Below, piece by piece: positions 7,912 to 17,775 of a DNA stretch of 64,000 nt. The position numbers and the translations under genes are program-made. Numbering within the stretch: the stretch's first letter is position 1; each line of letters begins with the position of its first letter. The notes beneath the pieces were generated by a model that was given only the letters and a program-made list of their open reading frames with translations, did not search any database and was not told where the DNA came from. The stretch spans positions 310,001 to 374,000 of the forward strand of contig CAVWKW010000003.1 in assembly GCA_963755705.1 (NCBI GenBank), in the 5' to 3' direction. Source of the DNA: JBARDN01 sp963755705. Its GTDB lineage: Bacteria > Desulfobacterota > Binatia > Binatales > Binataceae.

Positions 7912-8897
7912 TTTTCCTCCGTCGCCAGTTGCGCCGCGCGCCTGCGCTCAGCGCCATGAATCATCCGGACCATCGCGAGGTTCATCGGGACGCCGACTCC
8001 GTGCCGCGCCGCAAGCTCGACGATCTTGCCGCTGAGCGCGTCGATATCGGTGCGCGCGCGTCGCTTCAAATCCGAGAGCATCGTCGGCCGATGGCTCGCG
8101 GTCGCCGGCACCAGCCGCTCGTAGAACGCCGCGCGATACGATGCCGAGTTGGCAAACGGCATCCGCACTCCCGCGCGCGCGGCGACCGCGAACGCTTCTT
8201 CGATCAGATCATTCATTATCGCGCGCAGGTCAGCGTCCGCGGCGAGCGCTCCGTAGCTCATCTCGAACAACGCGCCGAGCGGGTTGAGCGCCACATTATA
8301 GACGAGCTTGGTCCAGATGATCGGCATGATATCGGCGCATCCGAGCGTAGGCACTCCTGCCGCGTCGATCATAGCGGCGATTTCTTTCGCGCGCGTCTCG
8401 AGCGCCGGTGCCGAATCACGATGCTGCTCGGGGTCGGGGCCGATCGCTACCGGATCGGCGAACACCGTGACGTGCGCGGCGCCCGGATGCGGAATTTCGG
8501 CGCCGAAAATCACTCGCGCGCCGAGCACTCGCGAAACCGAGAAGCGTTCGGCAAGCGCCTCGATATTCCCGAGCCCATTTTGCATCGACACGAGCAATCC
8601 ATCGCCCGCAAGCCGATCGCAAATAGCATCCGCGATCGACGTCGTGTCGTAGGGCTTCACCGTGCACAGGATAAGGTCGTATTGGCCGTCGAGTTCAGCC
8701 TGACTGGTAGCAAGCTCGAGCCCGCGCGCACGCGACTCGCCGAGCAGTCCCGTGATGTGCAATCCGTCGCGCGCGATCGCAGCCAGATGCTCAGGCCGCC
8801 CGAGCATCGTGACGTGATGGCCCGCCAGATGCAGCCGTGCGCCGACGATCGAGCCGATCGCGCCCGCACCCGCAATAAGAATTCGCCGCGCAGCCAT
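7908..8897 (-). CDS. 2-dehydropantoate 2-reductase-like protein (ApbA/PanE family)
   Basis: The protein has about 329 residues. An N-terminal Rossmann motif, ILIAGAGAIGSIVGARL, binds NADPH. The hinge region VSMQNGLGN and the C-terminal helical domain containing IWTKLVYNVALNPLGAL carry the conserved Lys and Asn of the family. PanE reduces ketopantoate to pantoate in coenzyme A synthesis, but many paralogs act on other 2-keto acids, so a specific role is not assigned. The start at 8897 places the Rossmann fold at the N-terminus. A TTG 33 bp upstream is less likely. It overlaps the JAMM gene by 4 nt and is divergent from the PyrD-like gene. Confidence 0.8.
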   Translation of the reverse strand: MAARRILIAGAGAIGSIVGARLHLAGHHVTMLGRPEHLAAIARDGLHITGLLGESRARGLELATSQAELDGQYDLILCTVKPYDTTSIADAICDRLAGDGLLVSMQNGLGNIEALAERFSVSRVLGARVIFGAEIPHPGAAHVTVFADPVAIGPDPEQHRDSAPALETRAKEIAAMIDAAGVPTLGCADIMPIIWTKLVYNVALNPLGALFEMSYGALAADADLRAIMNDLIEEAFAVAARAGVRMPFANSASYRAAFYERLVPATASHRPTMLSDLKRRARTDIDALSGKIVELAARHGVGVPMNLAMVRMIHGAERRRAAQLATEEK

Positions 8898-8995
8898 CGT
8901 GGGTGAAGTTACGATCCGCCCGCGCGCCAAACAATCCGGCGGCCCCGGTTTTGGCGCCGCTTGCCGCGCGCGCTTTTATGCGGCTACATACCGGC

Positions 8996-9844
8996 ATGGA
9001 ACGCACTTCTGTACGGCTCGGCGGGGTCGAGCTTCCCAGCTCGATCATGAATGCTTCGGGTCCGCGCTCGGCCGAGCGCGGCGAAATCTACGAACTCGCG
9101 GCGGTGCATCGCGGCGCTATCGTTTTCAAGTCGTGCAACCTCTCAGGTCTCGACACTCCCGACAATCTCAAGAACGCGGGCGTCGAGCACTTCGCCGCGC
9201 TCGCGGGCGAGCTCGCACCGCGCGGCAAAACGATCATCGCTAGCATCGTCGGCACCAGCGAAGAGGAATTTATCGCGGTGGCGAAGCGGCTGGATCGAGC
9301 GGGCGTCGCGATCCTCGAGCTCAACCTTGCCGACGACTACGTGCAGCGGGCGCTGGCGCCGTTCGCGTCGCTCGAGCGCGCGAAGGCGCTGATCGGAAGG
9401 GTGCGCGGCGAAGTCGGATGCGTGCTCGCGGTGAAGCTTCCGCCCGCGGCCGGATTTTCCGCGCGTGCGATCGCGGACCTGCTGAAGGCGATGCGGGTCG
9501 CGATCGCGGTATGCCAGAATGACCTGCCCAAGGATCTCGAAGTCAATATCGCGACCGGGATCGCCAAAGGACCCGAGCGCGCGCTCTCGCATGCGCATTC
9601 GATTTATCGCGAGAGCGAAGGGCTGCTCGACGTTGTCGCGGTGGGCTCAATCAACACCGGCCGCGATGCGTACCTGGCGCATCTGACCGGTGCGAAAGCC
9701 GTGCAAGTCGGCTCGGCGCTGATCAAGGAAGGGGCGGGCGCGCTCGGCCGAATCGATCGCGAGCTCGACGCGCTCCTCGCCGAGCACAGCAAGCATTCGT
9801 TGGGCGAGATCGTAGGCTTACTGAGTTTCGAGCGCCGGCAATAA
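8996..9844 (+). CDS. Dihydroorotate dehydrogenase-like FMN protein (PyrD family, divergent)
   Basis: The protein has about 282 residues and a TIM-barrel layout like class 1 dihydroorotate dehydrogenase. Shared features are the N-terminal SSIMNASGP motif, AIVFKSCNLSG, CVLAVKLPP (substrate Lys strand) and the late FMN site VAVGSINTGRDAYLAHLTGAKAVQVGS. The usual NxSCPN loop is replaced by ELNLADDYVQ, and the Gly-Gly-Ile after the phosphate site is altered, so the substrate may not be dihydroorotate. The start at 8996 was picked by similarity. Upstream in-frame codons overlap the divergent PanE-like promoter. Confidence 0.65.
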   Translation: MERTSVRLGGVELPSSIMNASGPRSAERGEIYELAAVHRGAIVFKSCNLSGLDTPDNLKNAGVEHFAALAGELAPRGKTIIASIVGTSEEEFIAVAKRLDRAGVAILELNLADDYVQRALAPFASLERAKALIGRVRGEVGCVLAVKLPPAAGFSARAIADLLKAMRVAIAVCQNDLPKDLEVNIATGIAKGPERALSHAHSIYRESEGLLDVVAVGSINTGRDAYLAHLTGAKAVQVGSALIKEGAGALGRIDRELDALLAEHSKHSLGEIVGLLSFERRQ

Positions 9845-10234
9845 TGATGCTGGCAGCTCGGCGCTTAGACCGGCGGTGAGAGCAACCAACTGTTTGTTGC
9901 AAGCGGGCGTAGATTTACCTGCGCCAGTGTCACGTTGTTGCATGCATGAGGCAGGAACAGGGCGGTCAAGGCGGGGCCGGTTGATATTGGCTGCGGCCGG
10001 TTAAGATTGTTCGGAACGCCAATAAGCTAATAAATGACGTGAATAATCCAATGAATTGATAAAAATTAACGTTTCAGTGGCCCGTTATTGTAGCGATGGC
10101 ACCAGAGTTGCTGTCTCCGGTCCGGAGAACGAGAGTCCAAGCATATGTTCAAAACTCTCATTCAACCAAAGGACGACAACCAGTTGGAATCCTTCAGTTC
10201 ACAATCAAGCAGAAGTCAACCGCGGCTTTCATAA
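9845..10234. other. Gene-poor gap upstream of the double-CxxC gene
   Basis: No convincing gene is seen in these 390 bases. They are AT-richer than the surroundings and contain a short direct repeat GGCCGGTT (about 9975 and 10000). A 29-codon reading frame (10145-10234) ends exactly where the next ATG begins (TAA then ATG) and could be a leader peptide, but it lacks a good ribosome site and any recognisable sequence. Confidence 0.4.
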
Positions 10235-11143
10235 ATGGAAGAACGTACATTTTGGACCCAGCGAATCCTCGGCGCGGTTTCCTTTGCCTCCAGTCCAGAG
10301 CCGAGATACGGCGGCGCAACGCCGGCGGAACCGGACGCGTGCGTGCTGCTGGAAAAAGGCACGCCGCTATTCGATCCGCGCTGCAGTGCCTGCGGACGTC
10401 AGTTTGAACCGCCGCACCGCCTGGGAGAGCGATTCGGCGCGGCGTTTCTCTTCCTGGAGCCGGTCGGCGAATCTGAAAATTCTGATACCGAGCAGCGGCT
10501 CTTGATTGGCTCGAAGGTCCGTATCGCCACGACCAGTTGCCGTCTCGCTCCCGCACTCGACCGGCATCAGATTATTGTCGGCGCGCGAGTGCTAGTCGGA
10601 ACCCCGCTCGCTGAAGAAGGCGGCACGCTACTCGTGCTGTTCTGCGAAGCCTGCGGCCAGAACATCGCCCGCCGCGCAAATGGAGCAGGACGGGTCGATT
10701 ATCAATGGGATTCGCTGGCAGCATTCGAGCCCCACCTGCCGACCACGCGGTGGAAATGGCGCCGCTTGAGACAACCGACCCGGGAGGCAGCGCCGGGTCT
10801 GTCGGGAGTCACCGACGCAACCATGGATGCCGGTGCGGAAGCGAGGGCGAAACTTCTCAACGATGGCCGCACACGGGCGTACTTTCTTGCGCGGGATCTT
10901 CTGCTCGAAGGCGTCCTCCGCCAGCGCGAAATGCGGATCCGGGCGCTCCGAGCCGAAGCGCCGCTCAAAGTGCTGGATCAGGCGCTCGAACAGCTCGGCG
11001 CAACCTACGGACGTGACGGCGACGGCGAGGTATTGATGTTCCCGCCTACCGCATTGCAAAGTTTCCGGTGCCCGTCACGCCTTGATTCGATTCCGGCCGA
11101 CGCGGCCGCAGACACTCCGCGACCCGCGAGCATTCGGCGTTAG
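10235..11143 (+). CDS. Double-CxxC (zinc-ribbon-like) protein of an unrecognised family, long form
   Basis: I do not recognise this 302-residue protein. Two cysteine pairs, Cys50/Cys53 in CSACGRQF and Cys137/Cys140 in CEACGQN, probably bind one zinc together. Between them lie LGERF, LLIGSKVRI, LAPALDR and VGARVLVG, which recur in the protein at 40611. After the second pair comes YQWDS, equivalent to Y-x-WDW in the paralogs. Residues 160-300 form an extra charged helical tail absent from the others. There are no signal peptide or membrane segments. It sits alone between a PyrD-like gene and a convergent lipoprotein gene. Start assignment is uncertain because no good ribosome site is seen. Confidence 0.6.
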   Translation: MEERTFWTQRILGAVSFASSPEPRYGGATPAEPDACVLLEKGTPLFDPRCSACGRQFEPPHRLGERFGAAFLFLEPVGESENSDTEQRLLIGSKVRIATTSCRLAPALDRHQIIVGARVLVGTPLAEEGGTLLVLFCEACGQNIARRANGAGRVDYQWDSLAAFEPHLPTTRWKWRRLRQPTREAAPGLSGVTDATMDAGAEARAKLLNDGRTRAYFLARDLLLEGVLRQREMRIRALRAEAPLKVLDQALEQLGATYGRDGDGEVLMFPPTALQSFRCPSRLDSIPADAAADTPRPASIRR

Positions 11144-11212
11144 CACCGCACTCGGAAATCATCGGAGCAGATCGCGCGCTGCGCGAACAATGCGATCGCA
11201 CGGCCCCGAGCG

Positions 11213-13207
11213 TTACGGCAGACACACCTCGCCTCCAAGCTCGAGACAAGCTTGGGCTGGAGTGAGTATCGGAGTTGCCACGCCAACGACTTCCGTCACG
11301 GTGTTGTCGTACTGATTTGCAATCCAGAGATTTCCCGAGGCGTCATCGGCGATAAAGAACTGGCCGCGGTACGACTCCCAAGGCCCGAAGTTGTAACCTA
11401 CCGCGTAAGCTGCCGCCGCGTAGAGTTCGCTCACGCTATTGCCGGTTTGATTGGTTACCCAGACGTTGGCGTTGGGATCGAGAGCGATCGAGCTTGGACC
11501 CGCCAGGCCCGCGCCAAAGCTGTTAGTGTTATTGAAGTTTGTGCCGGTGCAACTTCCCAGAGAGCATCCAGCGATCAATTCGCTCACACTGTTGCCGGTA
11601 AGATTTGCCACCCACAGATCGCCGGTGGGGTCGAGTTCCAGTTCGATCGGGGCATTGAACACTGCGCCGGGAGCTCCGGTGTTGGAATTATTGAAATTGG
11701 CGCCCGTGCAGCTCGCACTGGAGCATCCTGCCGGGATCTCGCTCACGCTATTGCCGGTATAGTTGGCGACCCAGATGTTGCCGGCCGCATCAGGTATCAG
11801 CGAGACCGGACTGCTTATCCCTGCGCCTGGGCTGCCGGTATTTGAATTATTGAAATTTGCCCCGGTGCAGCTCGTACCGGAGCATCCCGCCAGCAGCTCA
11901 CTAACGCTGTTGCCCTGGTAATTTACCGCCCAGACATCGCCGGCAGAATCGAGCGCAAGCTGGAAGGGACCGCTGAATATCGCGCCGGTAGGCGCAAAAT
12001 TAAACCCGGTGGAGTAATCGCTCGATGCGGTTAGTTCGCTGATGCTATTGCCAGTGAAATTTGCGACCCAAAGGTTACCCAGCGCGTCGATTACGATCGA
12101 AGCGGGGAAGTTAAGATTTGCTCCGCTCGGAGCGTAATTGAGCCCGATAGTGTAACCGCTCCCGGCGGTCAGTTCGCTCAGGCTGTTACCGGCCGCGCTC
12201 GCGACCCAAACGTTGCCGATCGAGTCCACCGCCAGCGAGTAAGGAGCATTGATTTGGGCATCTGAAGGCGCGTAATTGAGTTCCGCCACCCAGCTTGCGG
12301 GTGCCGAGGTCAGACCCGGCGTGAACGGCGGGCTTGCAGGCACAAGCGCGAACAGAGTGCCGGCGTTATTGACCGGATTGCGCGCGATGTCGAGCGCCGC
12401 TTGCAGCGTAGTCGAGGGCGCAACGCCGCCCGGAGGTGTCGCCGCAGTGAACAGATCCTGACAGCCGCTCGAGCTCACGCCCGAAGAATTGACGCATCCC
12501 GCCAGAATGTTTGCCAAGCTGTAGAGCGTTGGAGTCGGCGACGTGAATCCATCGGGAAACGAATCCGGTGCGAGCCCGGTGCTCAGATCGACAAAATTCG
12601 AGGCCGCCACAACTCCAGAATTGTTGAGCCCGTTCTGGTTGGTCGCAGATGTTCCGACGTTCTGACCGGTTGAATCCATGAATTGATTCAGCGCCCACAC
12701 CGCAGCAACGGTCGTCGCCTCGTTGATCACGACCGAGTGCGCATAGTTGGCGCAGGAACCGACCCCTGCGATCAGCTCGATGGCGGGATTGGCAGTGCTC
12801 TGACCGCTGATCGTGCCCCCGGCCGCGAGCAGATAAATTTGTTGCGATACGGCGGTAGTCTGGCAGGTGATCGTCGGAAAATTGAAGCCGCCATCGGACC
12901 CGGTGCTGACCTGGCCAAGCTGTACCGCTCCTGTGCCATATCCGGCGGCGCCAGCTTGGTAGAGGGTTATCGTCGCGCCGCTGATCGGGCTGCCAACGGA
13001 GGGTGCGCCGCCAAAAAGAAATCCGATGATGCCAGGTGCCGGGGTCGGAGTGGCCGTGGGCGTGGGAGTTGGCGACCTATGATGCCGCGGGCTCGAGCTC
13101 GAGCTGCCGCCGCATCCGACGACGAACAAAAAGCTCAACAGCAGACCCAACATCAACCATCGGATCGGGAAGTAGCTACGTGGCATCACTGGCATCGGTG
13201 CGTCCAT
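11213..13207 (-). CDS. NHL/Vgb-type beta-propeller lipoprotein
   Basis: This lipoprotein has about 664 residues. A signal segment ends in the lipobox FVVGC (Cys32), followed by a Ser-rich and Thr/Pro linker (to about residue 60). A middle domain (60-300) contains a carboxypeptidase-regulatory-like stretch, GATITLYQAGAAGYG, and a helical conserved region. Residues 310-645 hold seven repeats of the form G-N-x-W-V-A-N-x-x-G-N-S-x-S-E-L, a propeller of NHL or virginiamycin-B-lyase type. The protein is probably anchored in an outer or inner membrane leaflet and binds a surface polymer or ligand. The start at 13207 has GAAGGGG just upstream. The gene is divergent from the giant G8 gene and may share its promoter region. 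Confidence 0.8.
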   Translation of the reverse strand: MDAPMPVMPRSYFPIRWLMLGLLLSFLFVVGCGGSSSSSPRHHRSPTPTPTATPTPAPGIIGFLFGGAPSVGSPISGATITLYQAGAAGYGTGAVQLGQVSTGSDGGFNFPTITCQTTAVSQQIYLLAAGGTISGQSTANPAIELIAGVGSCANYAHSVVINEATTVAAVWALNQFMDSTGQNVGTSATNQNGLNNSGVVAASNFVDLSTGLAPDSFPDGFTSPTPTLYSLANILAGCVNSSGVSSSGCQDLFTAATPPGGVAPSTTLQAALDIARNPVNNAGTLFALVPASPPFTPGLTSAPASWVAELNYAPSDAQINAPYSLAVDSIGNVWVASAAGNSLSELTAGSGYTIGLNYAPSGANLNFPASIVIDALGNLWVANFTGNSISELTASSDYSTGFNFAPTGAIFSGPFQLALDSAGDVWAVNYQGNSVSELLAGCSGTSCTGANFNNSNTGSPGAGISSPVSLIPDAAGNIWVANYTGNSVSEIPAGCSSASCTGANFNNSNTGAPGAVFNAPIELELDPTGDLWVANLTGNSVSELIAGCSLGSCTGTNFNNTNSFGAGLAGPSSIALDPNANVWVTNQTGNSVSELYAAAAYAVGYNFGPWESYRGQFFIADDASGNLWIANQYDNTVTEVVGVATPILTPAQACLELGGEVCLP

Positions 13208-13419
13208 CTCGTCCCCTTCATACTTCAACGGCCTGGTTCGCAGGTTATTGAACCGTTTGCGGTCGAAATGTCACTTATCATGGCAAACTCCTTTAATAAA
13301 TACATTTAGTTAGAAAAGCTGCCGCTTCGCTTGAATCTTGTCGTCGTTTCTTATTTATTTGAGCCGCCGATAATTTACGTGTGAATGAGTGTGCTCGACG
13401 CAGAGGGAGGGGCCCCGGA

Positions 13420-16400
13420 GTGTTTACGACATCTCGAATTCATCAACCCGCCAGGACATCGCTTGTTTTTTCGAGCTTGCTGCTGTTGGTGATGATCTTT
13501 TCCGGAAGGGCTCTGGCCACACCCATAACCTGTAATGGCGGGACTTTGACGTCGGGCGACGCGACTACGGATCTTCAGGTCACTGGCCCCTGCGAAGTGA
13601 CCGCTGGCACGTACATTTTCCACAGCGTGAACATCTACAGCACGAACCCGGGCGTTACGCCGGGCGGCAGTCTGAACTTCGACGACGCAAAAATCGATTT
13701 TTATGCGGAGAATATCGTCATCGAGTACGGCGGCAGCCTGATCGCGGGCAATCCGAACCCAATTGGCACCGCCGGTGGAGCGTTGACAATTCATCTATGG
13801 GGTGCGGCGACTGATCCGGGCGTTACCTGTGTATCCGCCAATTGCGGCGTCCCCAGTCCGATCCGGGATTCCAACCCGCGCACGATGCCGCCGATGCTGC
13901 GACCGACCGCCGATTGCGCCTTCAACACCCTACCCGGCGGCGTCAACGACTGCTTTTATTCCTACGAGGCTCTGGACCCGGCGGATCAAAGCAGTAACCC
14001 AACTGCCTATTTCGGGCACAAGGTCCTGGCGCTGTCCTACGGCGGTACACTGCAACTCTTCGGGAAGAAGGGCGCATCATACACTGGCCAACCCGGCGCT
14101 TGCGTGGAAACTGGCCCGGACGCCGATAACTCGTGCACCGGAACGAGCTGGGTCCGATTGCAGGGCAGCGTACAGCCCAGTGCCACAAGCATGATCGTCG
14201 CTGGTAAGGTGGATTGGCAGCAGAACGACAATATCGTCATCAGCTCGACCGATTATTTGCCGGGTCATGCAGAGCAGTTGGTTATCAGCAAACCGCCGGA
14301 AGCCAATGGCGCTAATACGCTAATTACATTCACCAACGCTGCTCCGGGCGTCACCGGCCTGCAATGGCCGCATAACGGCGCTATGCTCGACCTGTCCAAT
14401 ACAACCTATCCGGGTATCTCACGCCTTGGGATGAACGTTAGCTCCGCCGACACCCGCGCCGCAGTGGGGTTGCTATCGCACAGCATCCGTATCATTTCCG
14501 AAGGCGATACGGTTCCGGTGGCGCCAGCTTACGCGACCACCTTCCCTCCGGCGCCGACCGACGGCTCGACCGGGTATTTTTTCGGTGGCCACACCATCGT
14601 GCGCCAGGGCTTCCTGAGCTATCAAGTGCAGGGCGTCGAGTTTTATCATCTGGGGCAGGGCGGTGCGATCATGCACTACCCGGTTCACTTCCACATGGCG
14701 CGGCAGACGCCAACCGCGGAAGGCCAGACGCAGCCGCAAACCTTCGTGAAGGACAGTTCGGTTTGGGACTCGATGACGCGCTGGATGGTGATCCACGCGA
14801 CCCAGGGTGTGCGCCTGGCGCGCAACGTGGGGTACGCATCAATCGGGCATGGCTACTATCTGGAGGACGGAACCGAGACTGGCAACCAACTCTACGCCAA
14901 TTTGGGGGTGTTTGCGCGCGGGGCGGTCGCGAATGTTCAGAATCCGCGCCGAGTTCCGGGTATCCTGACCGCTACCGACAAGAGTTGCACGGCTCATGAT
15001 AAGACCTGTGCCGGGGGCTACGACAACTTTCCGTACTACTCGGACTCGAACCATCCGGCGGTGTTCTGGATGATGAACGGGATGAACGACTTCGAGTACA
15101 ACATGGCCGCTGGCGCGGGCACTTGCGGCACCTGCTACTGGTTCGTGCCGGCGGCGGTTAGCGGTCTGTCGCAGACCGAGAAATGGTACGGTTATGCCGG
15201 CGAACAATTAGGGAGTCTGGCCAGCACTAATCCGCCTTACACCGATCGTGGAGGAACAACTCCGCTTGAGACCTTCCTCGGCAACTCCTGCAGTTCTGCG
15301 ATGGAAGCCTTCATGGAGATCGGCAACAGCGCCGTATGCAACGGCGTCAACCAGATGGATCCGGCCAAGCTGCCGTCTTCAGTATCAACGCTACAGATGC
15401 TGCCGTCGACGCAGGCGACGCAAAACTTTCCGATTCCGGTTCCCCCTAATGATACTTATTGGCCCAGGGTGTCCGGCGGCGGACGTCTGGCCACGCGCTG
15501 CTCAGACGCCGACACCGGCAAGGATGACCCGGATTGCACCTCGGTCCCGATCTGCAGCGACGGAACCAGGGGAAATTGCGACGTGGTGGTGCTCGACCAG
15601 TTCGTCACCAATTTTAATTGGGCACAGAATAACTTCTCGGCGATCTGGGTGCGGCCATTCTGGTCATTGGTGATCGACAGCGAAATTGGCGACGTGCAGG
15701 GCGGCGGGCTGAATTTCGTGACCAGCGGCGACTACAGCAAGTCCTCGGTGATCAGCGGCTTCTGGGCGTTGGCGCGCAAAACCGCCTTCGTCGGCGGCAG
15801 TCAATGGCAGAATCCAAGCAGCGCTCTTTCCGACAACCCGTATACCTCCAGCGCGGGTCCGTTTAACCCATTCGTCAGCAAGGATGGGCTTTCCAAGGGT
15901 TTGAAATGCGCCCCGGACATCAACAATAACGCCAACAATTCCTACTGTCTGTCGCAAGCCGATGGCATCAGCATGCAGCTCACTAATTTTGGGGGTTTTC
16001 AACGCCTGTTCAGCGTTTACGACGGTCCGACCTACCAGGATTCCAACGCCTATATCAACATTCATCCGACCTACCTGACCAAGGATGGAACCGTCACTGG
16101 TGCCGTACTCCAGTCCGGGAACGACAAATGTAAACCGACCGACATCACGGGCAATCCTTGTCAACAGGCCGGCTTCATGAATGGCGCCCTCGCCGGTCTG
16201 CGGGCTTATCGCGCGCCGAACGGAAATGCCGCCGACGACCGCTGCTTCCTGCCCAATGCGGCAATCGGATGGAAGCAGCCCAACGGCTTCTACTATGCTC
16301 CGGCCTTTCATTCCACCAATCTCTTTTTCAGCGGCGTGGACATCCGCCATTTCGTCACCGAACCTCTGTTCAAGGGTGGCCTGTTGAGTTTCGACACCAA

Positions 16401-17775
16401 CCTTGACGCGACGAAAAAGGAGTGGTGCTCCTGGAATGAAAAATATTTCGCCGGCTTCACCGATGTTGATCGAGAGACGGTGCTGAACGATGACGATGGC
16501 AGCTTGACTGGCCTGGCCGGCGCTGCAACACCAACGCCAGTAGGCCCGACAGCAACCCCAACGCCGGTCACCGCGGTCTTAAATGAAACGATTTCGGTCA
16601 ATCAGGAAAAGTTCTTCGACGCCCCGGTCGAGACCACAGAATGTGGCACTGACGTGGCGGCTAACAGAGACAGCGATTCGAAGTGTCCTCCGGCGACCGC
16701 GAAGACCAGTCCCTACGAATACGTAACCGCGGCGCTCTATCCTGAATGCGCGCTGAGCGTCCCGCTTCCTCCCCCGAATGAGGTCGCACCTCCCCTAACT
16801 CAATGCAAGGATGAAAATTGGGGTAGCACTTGCAGTAATCCGCCGAATTCCGGTGTTGGTTCAGGCGCTTGCGTCGGAGTGCCGCTGTATCGCCAGCTGC
16901 TCACGTCCAAGGAATCCGCGGGGAAGGAGCAAGCCAAGCGAATGATGGGTCAAAACACTTTCCAGCGCAGCGGTCTCACGGCCAATCACGGCGTGTATTA
17001 CATCGACACAACCGTTTCCAAGAAAACCCAGACCGACGCGGGTGCTGAGAGCGTCAATGTCTTCGTACCCGGGGGAGTTTACGATCTGTTTTTTGTTTAC
17101 TCCAAGCCGGATACCCAGCAGATATATAAATTGTATGTAGGCAAAGATATCCCCGAGACGAGCGGCAAAACCTTCGGCCAAGCGAACGTAAAGTTCGGCT
17201 ATGTCGATATCAGCACCGCCAAGTACAAGTTCTCGACGTCAAACGGTGGCAAATTGCCGGTCGGCTGGAGCAGCCAGTACGATTCCGGTAACGGAATACT
17301 CACCCTGACCACCAACATGTCGGGGCTCGCCAGCGACTACAACTTTAATACTGTGGTTGCGGGCTCGAAGCCGCCAACGACTCTCGGTCAGCAGCAGTGC
17401 GAACCGCCGACGATGTGCCAATGGAGCGCGAGCACGAATGGAGGCACCTGTCAGTGCAATCCGAATAGTCCATATTTCTCTCTGTGCAGCCAGAAGAATC
17501 CGAACGGACACACGGTTTGTGACTGGTCGGTAAAGGATCTTGATTGCGGAGCGAACGGATGTCCCGCGTTCCAGGTGACATTTCCTTCGGCTACTTATTT
17601 CGCGGCCAACGATTCGAATAAGCGGCCTACGCCGGTAAAGTTTGGCTCCAAGGAAGATCCTTCGGGATTCGATTGGAACGTAAAATATAATCTGGTCGGG
17701 GCCGCTATCTCGGGCGCGCAGTGTAACTACACAACGCAGCCGCAGAGCCTGATCTGCCAGAAAATGAACCAATAG
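13420..17775 (+). CDS. Giant secreted G8-domain protein, CEMIP/TMEM2-like beta-helix
   Basis: The protein has about 1451 residues. A signal peptide (residues 1-33, ending ALA) is followed by a G8-like domain: GSLNFDDAKIDFYAENI and VIEYGGSLIAGN. Then come YGGTLQLFGKKG and W-Q-Q-N-D-N-I-V-I-S-S-TDY, which match the layout of the hyaluronan-processing protein CEMIP/TMEM2. Further on, YPVHFHMAR, VIHATQGVRLARNVGY and GHGYYLEDGTETGN match the CEMIP beta-helix core. The C-terminal third has a short Thr/Pro linker (about 1050) and a Cys-rich part that I cannot assign. GTG at 13420 was chosen because GGGAGGGG precedes it. A GTG 39 bp earlier is also in frame. A polysaccharide-binding or depolymerising role is inferred from the family. 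Confidence 0.75.
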   Translation: MFTTSRIHQPARTSLVFSSLLLLVMIFSGRALATPITCNGGTLTSGDATTDLQVTGPCEVTAGTYIFHSVNIYSTNPGVTPGGSLNFDDAKIDFYAENIVIEYGGSLIAGNPNPIGTAGGALTIHLWGAATDPGVTCVSANCGVPSPIRDSNPRTMPPMLRPTADCAFNTLPGGVNDCFYSYEALDPADQSSNPTAYFGHKVLALSYGGTLQLFGKKGASYTGQPGACVETGPDADNSCTGTSWVRLQGSVQPSATSMIVAGKVDWQQNDNIVISSTDYLPGHAEQLVISKPPEANGANTLITFTNAAPGVTGLQWPHNGAMLDLSNTTYPGISRLGMNVSSADTRAAVGLLSHSIRIISEGDTVPVAPAYATTFPPAPTDGSTGYFFGGHTIVRQGFLSYQVQGVEFYHLGQGGAIMHYPVHFHMARQTPTAEGQTQPQTFVKDSSVWDSMTRWMVIHATQGVRLARNVGYASIGHGYYLEDGTETGNQLYANLGVFARGAVANVQNPRRVPGILTATDKSCTAHDKTCAGGYDNFPYYSDSNHPAVFWMMNGMNDFEYNMAAGAGTCGTCYWFVPAAVSGLSQTEKWYGYAGEQLGSLASTNPPYTDRGGTTPLETFLGNSCSSAMEAFMEIGNSAVCNGVNQMDPAKLPSSVSTLQMLPSTQATQNFPIPVPPNDTYWPRVSGGGRLATRCSDADTGKDDPDCTSVPICSDGTRGNCDVVVLDQFVTNFNWAQNNFSAIWVRPFWSLVIDSEIGDVQGGGLNFVTSGDYSKSSVISGFWALARKTAFVGGSQWQNPSSALSDNPYTSSAGPFNPFVSKDGLSKGLKCAPDINNNANNSYCLSQADGISMQLTNFGGFQRLFSVYDGPTYQDSNAYINIHPTYLTKDGTVTGAVLQSGNDKCKPTDITGNPCQQAGFMNGALAGLRAYRAPNGNAADDRCFLPNAAIGWKQPNGFYYAPAFHSTNLFFSGVDIRHFVTEPLFKGGLLSFDTNLDATKKEWCSWNEKYFAGFTDVDRETVLNDDDGSLTGLAGAATPTPVGPTATPTPVTAVLNETISVNQEKFFDAPVETTECGTDVAANRDSDSKCPPATAKTSPYEYVTAALYPECALSVPLPPPNEVAPPLTQCKDENWGSTCSNPPNSGVGSGACVGVPLYRQLLTSKESAGKEQAKRMMGQNTFQRSGLTANHGVYYIDTTVSKKTQTDAGAESVNVFVPGGVYDLFFVYSKPDTQQIYKLYVGKDIPETSGKTFGQANVKFGYVDISTAKYKFSTSNGGKLPVGWSSQYDSGNGILTLTTNMSGLASDYNFNTVVAGSKPPTTLGQQQCEPPTMCQWSASTNGGTCQCNPNSPYFSLCSQKNPNGHTVCDWSVKDLDCGANGCPAFQVTFPSATYFAANDSNKRPTPVKFGSKEDPSGFDWNVKYNLVGAAISGAQCNYTTQPQSLICQKMNQ

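Noticed and set aside
10145..10234. 29-codon leader peptide before the double-CxxC gene
   Set aside because: No ribosome site, no attenuator-like hairpins and no codon bias; only the exact TAA-ATG junction speaks for it.
11213..12300. Repeated blocks that could be taken for a CRISPR array or DNA satellite
   Set aside because: They are in-frame repeats of a beta-propeller protein (GNSVSEL blocks), with codon-level variation and no constant repeat or spacer lengths.
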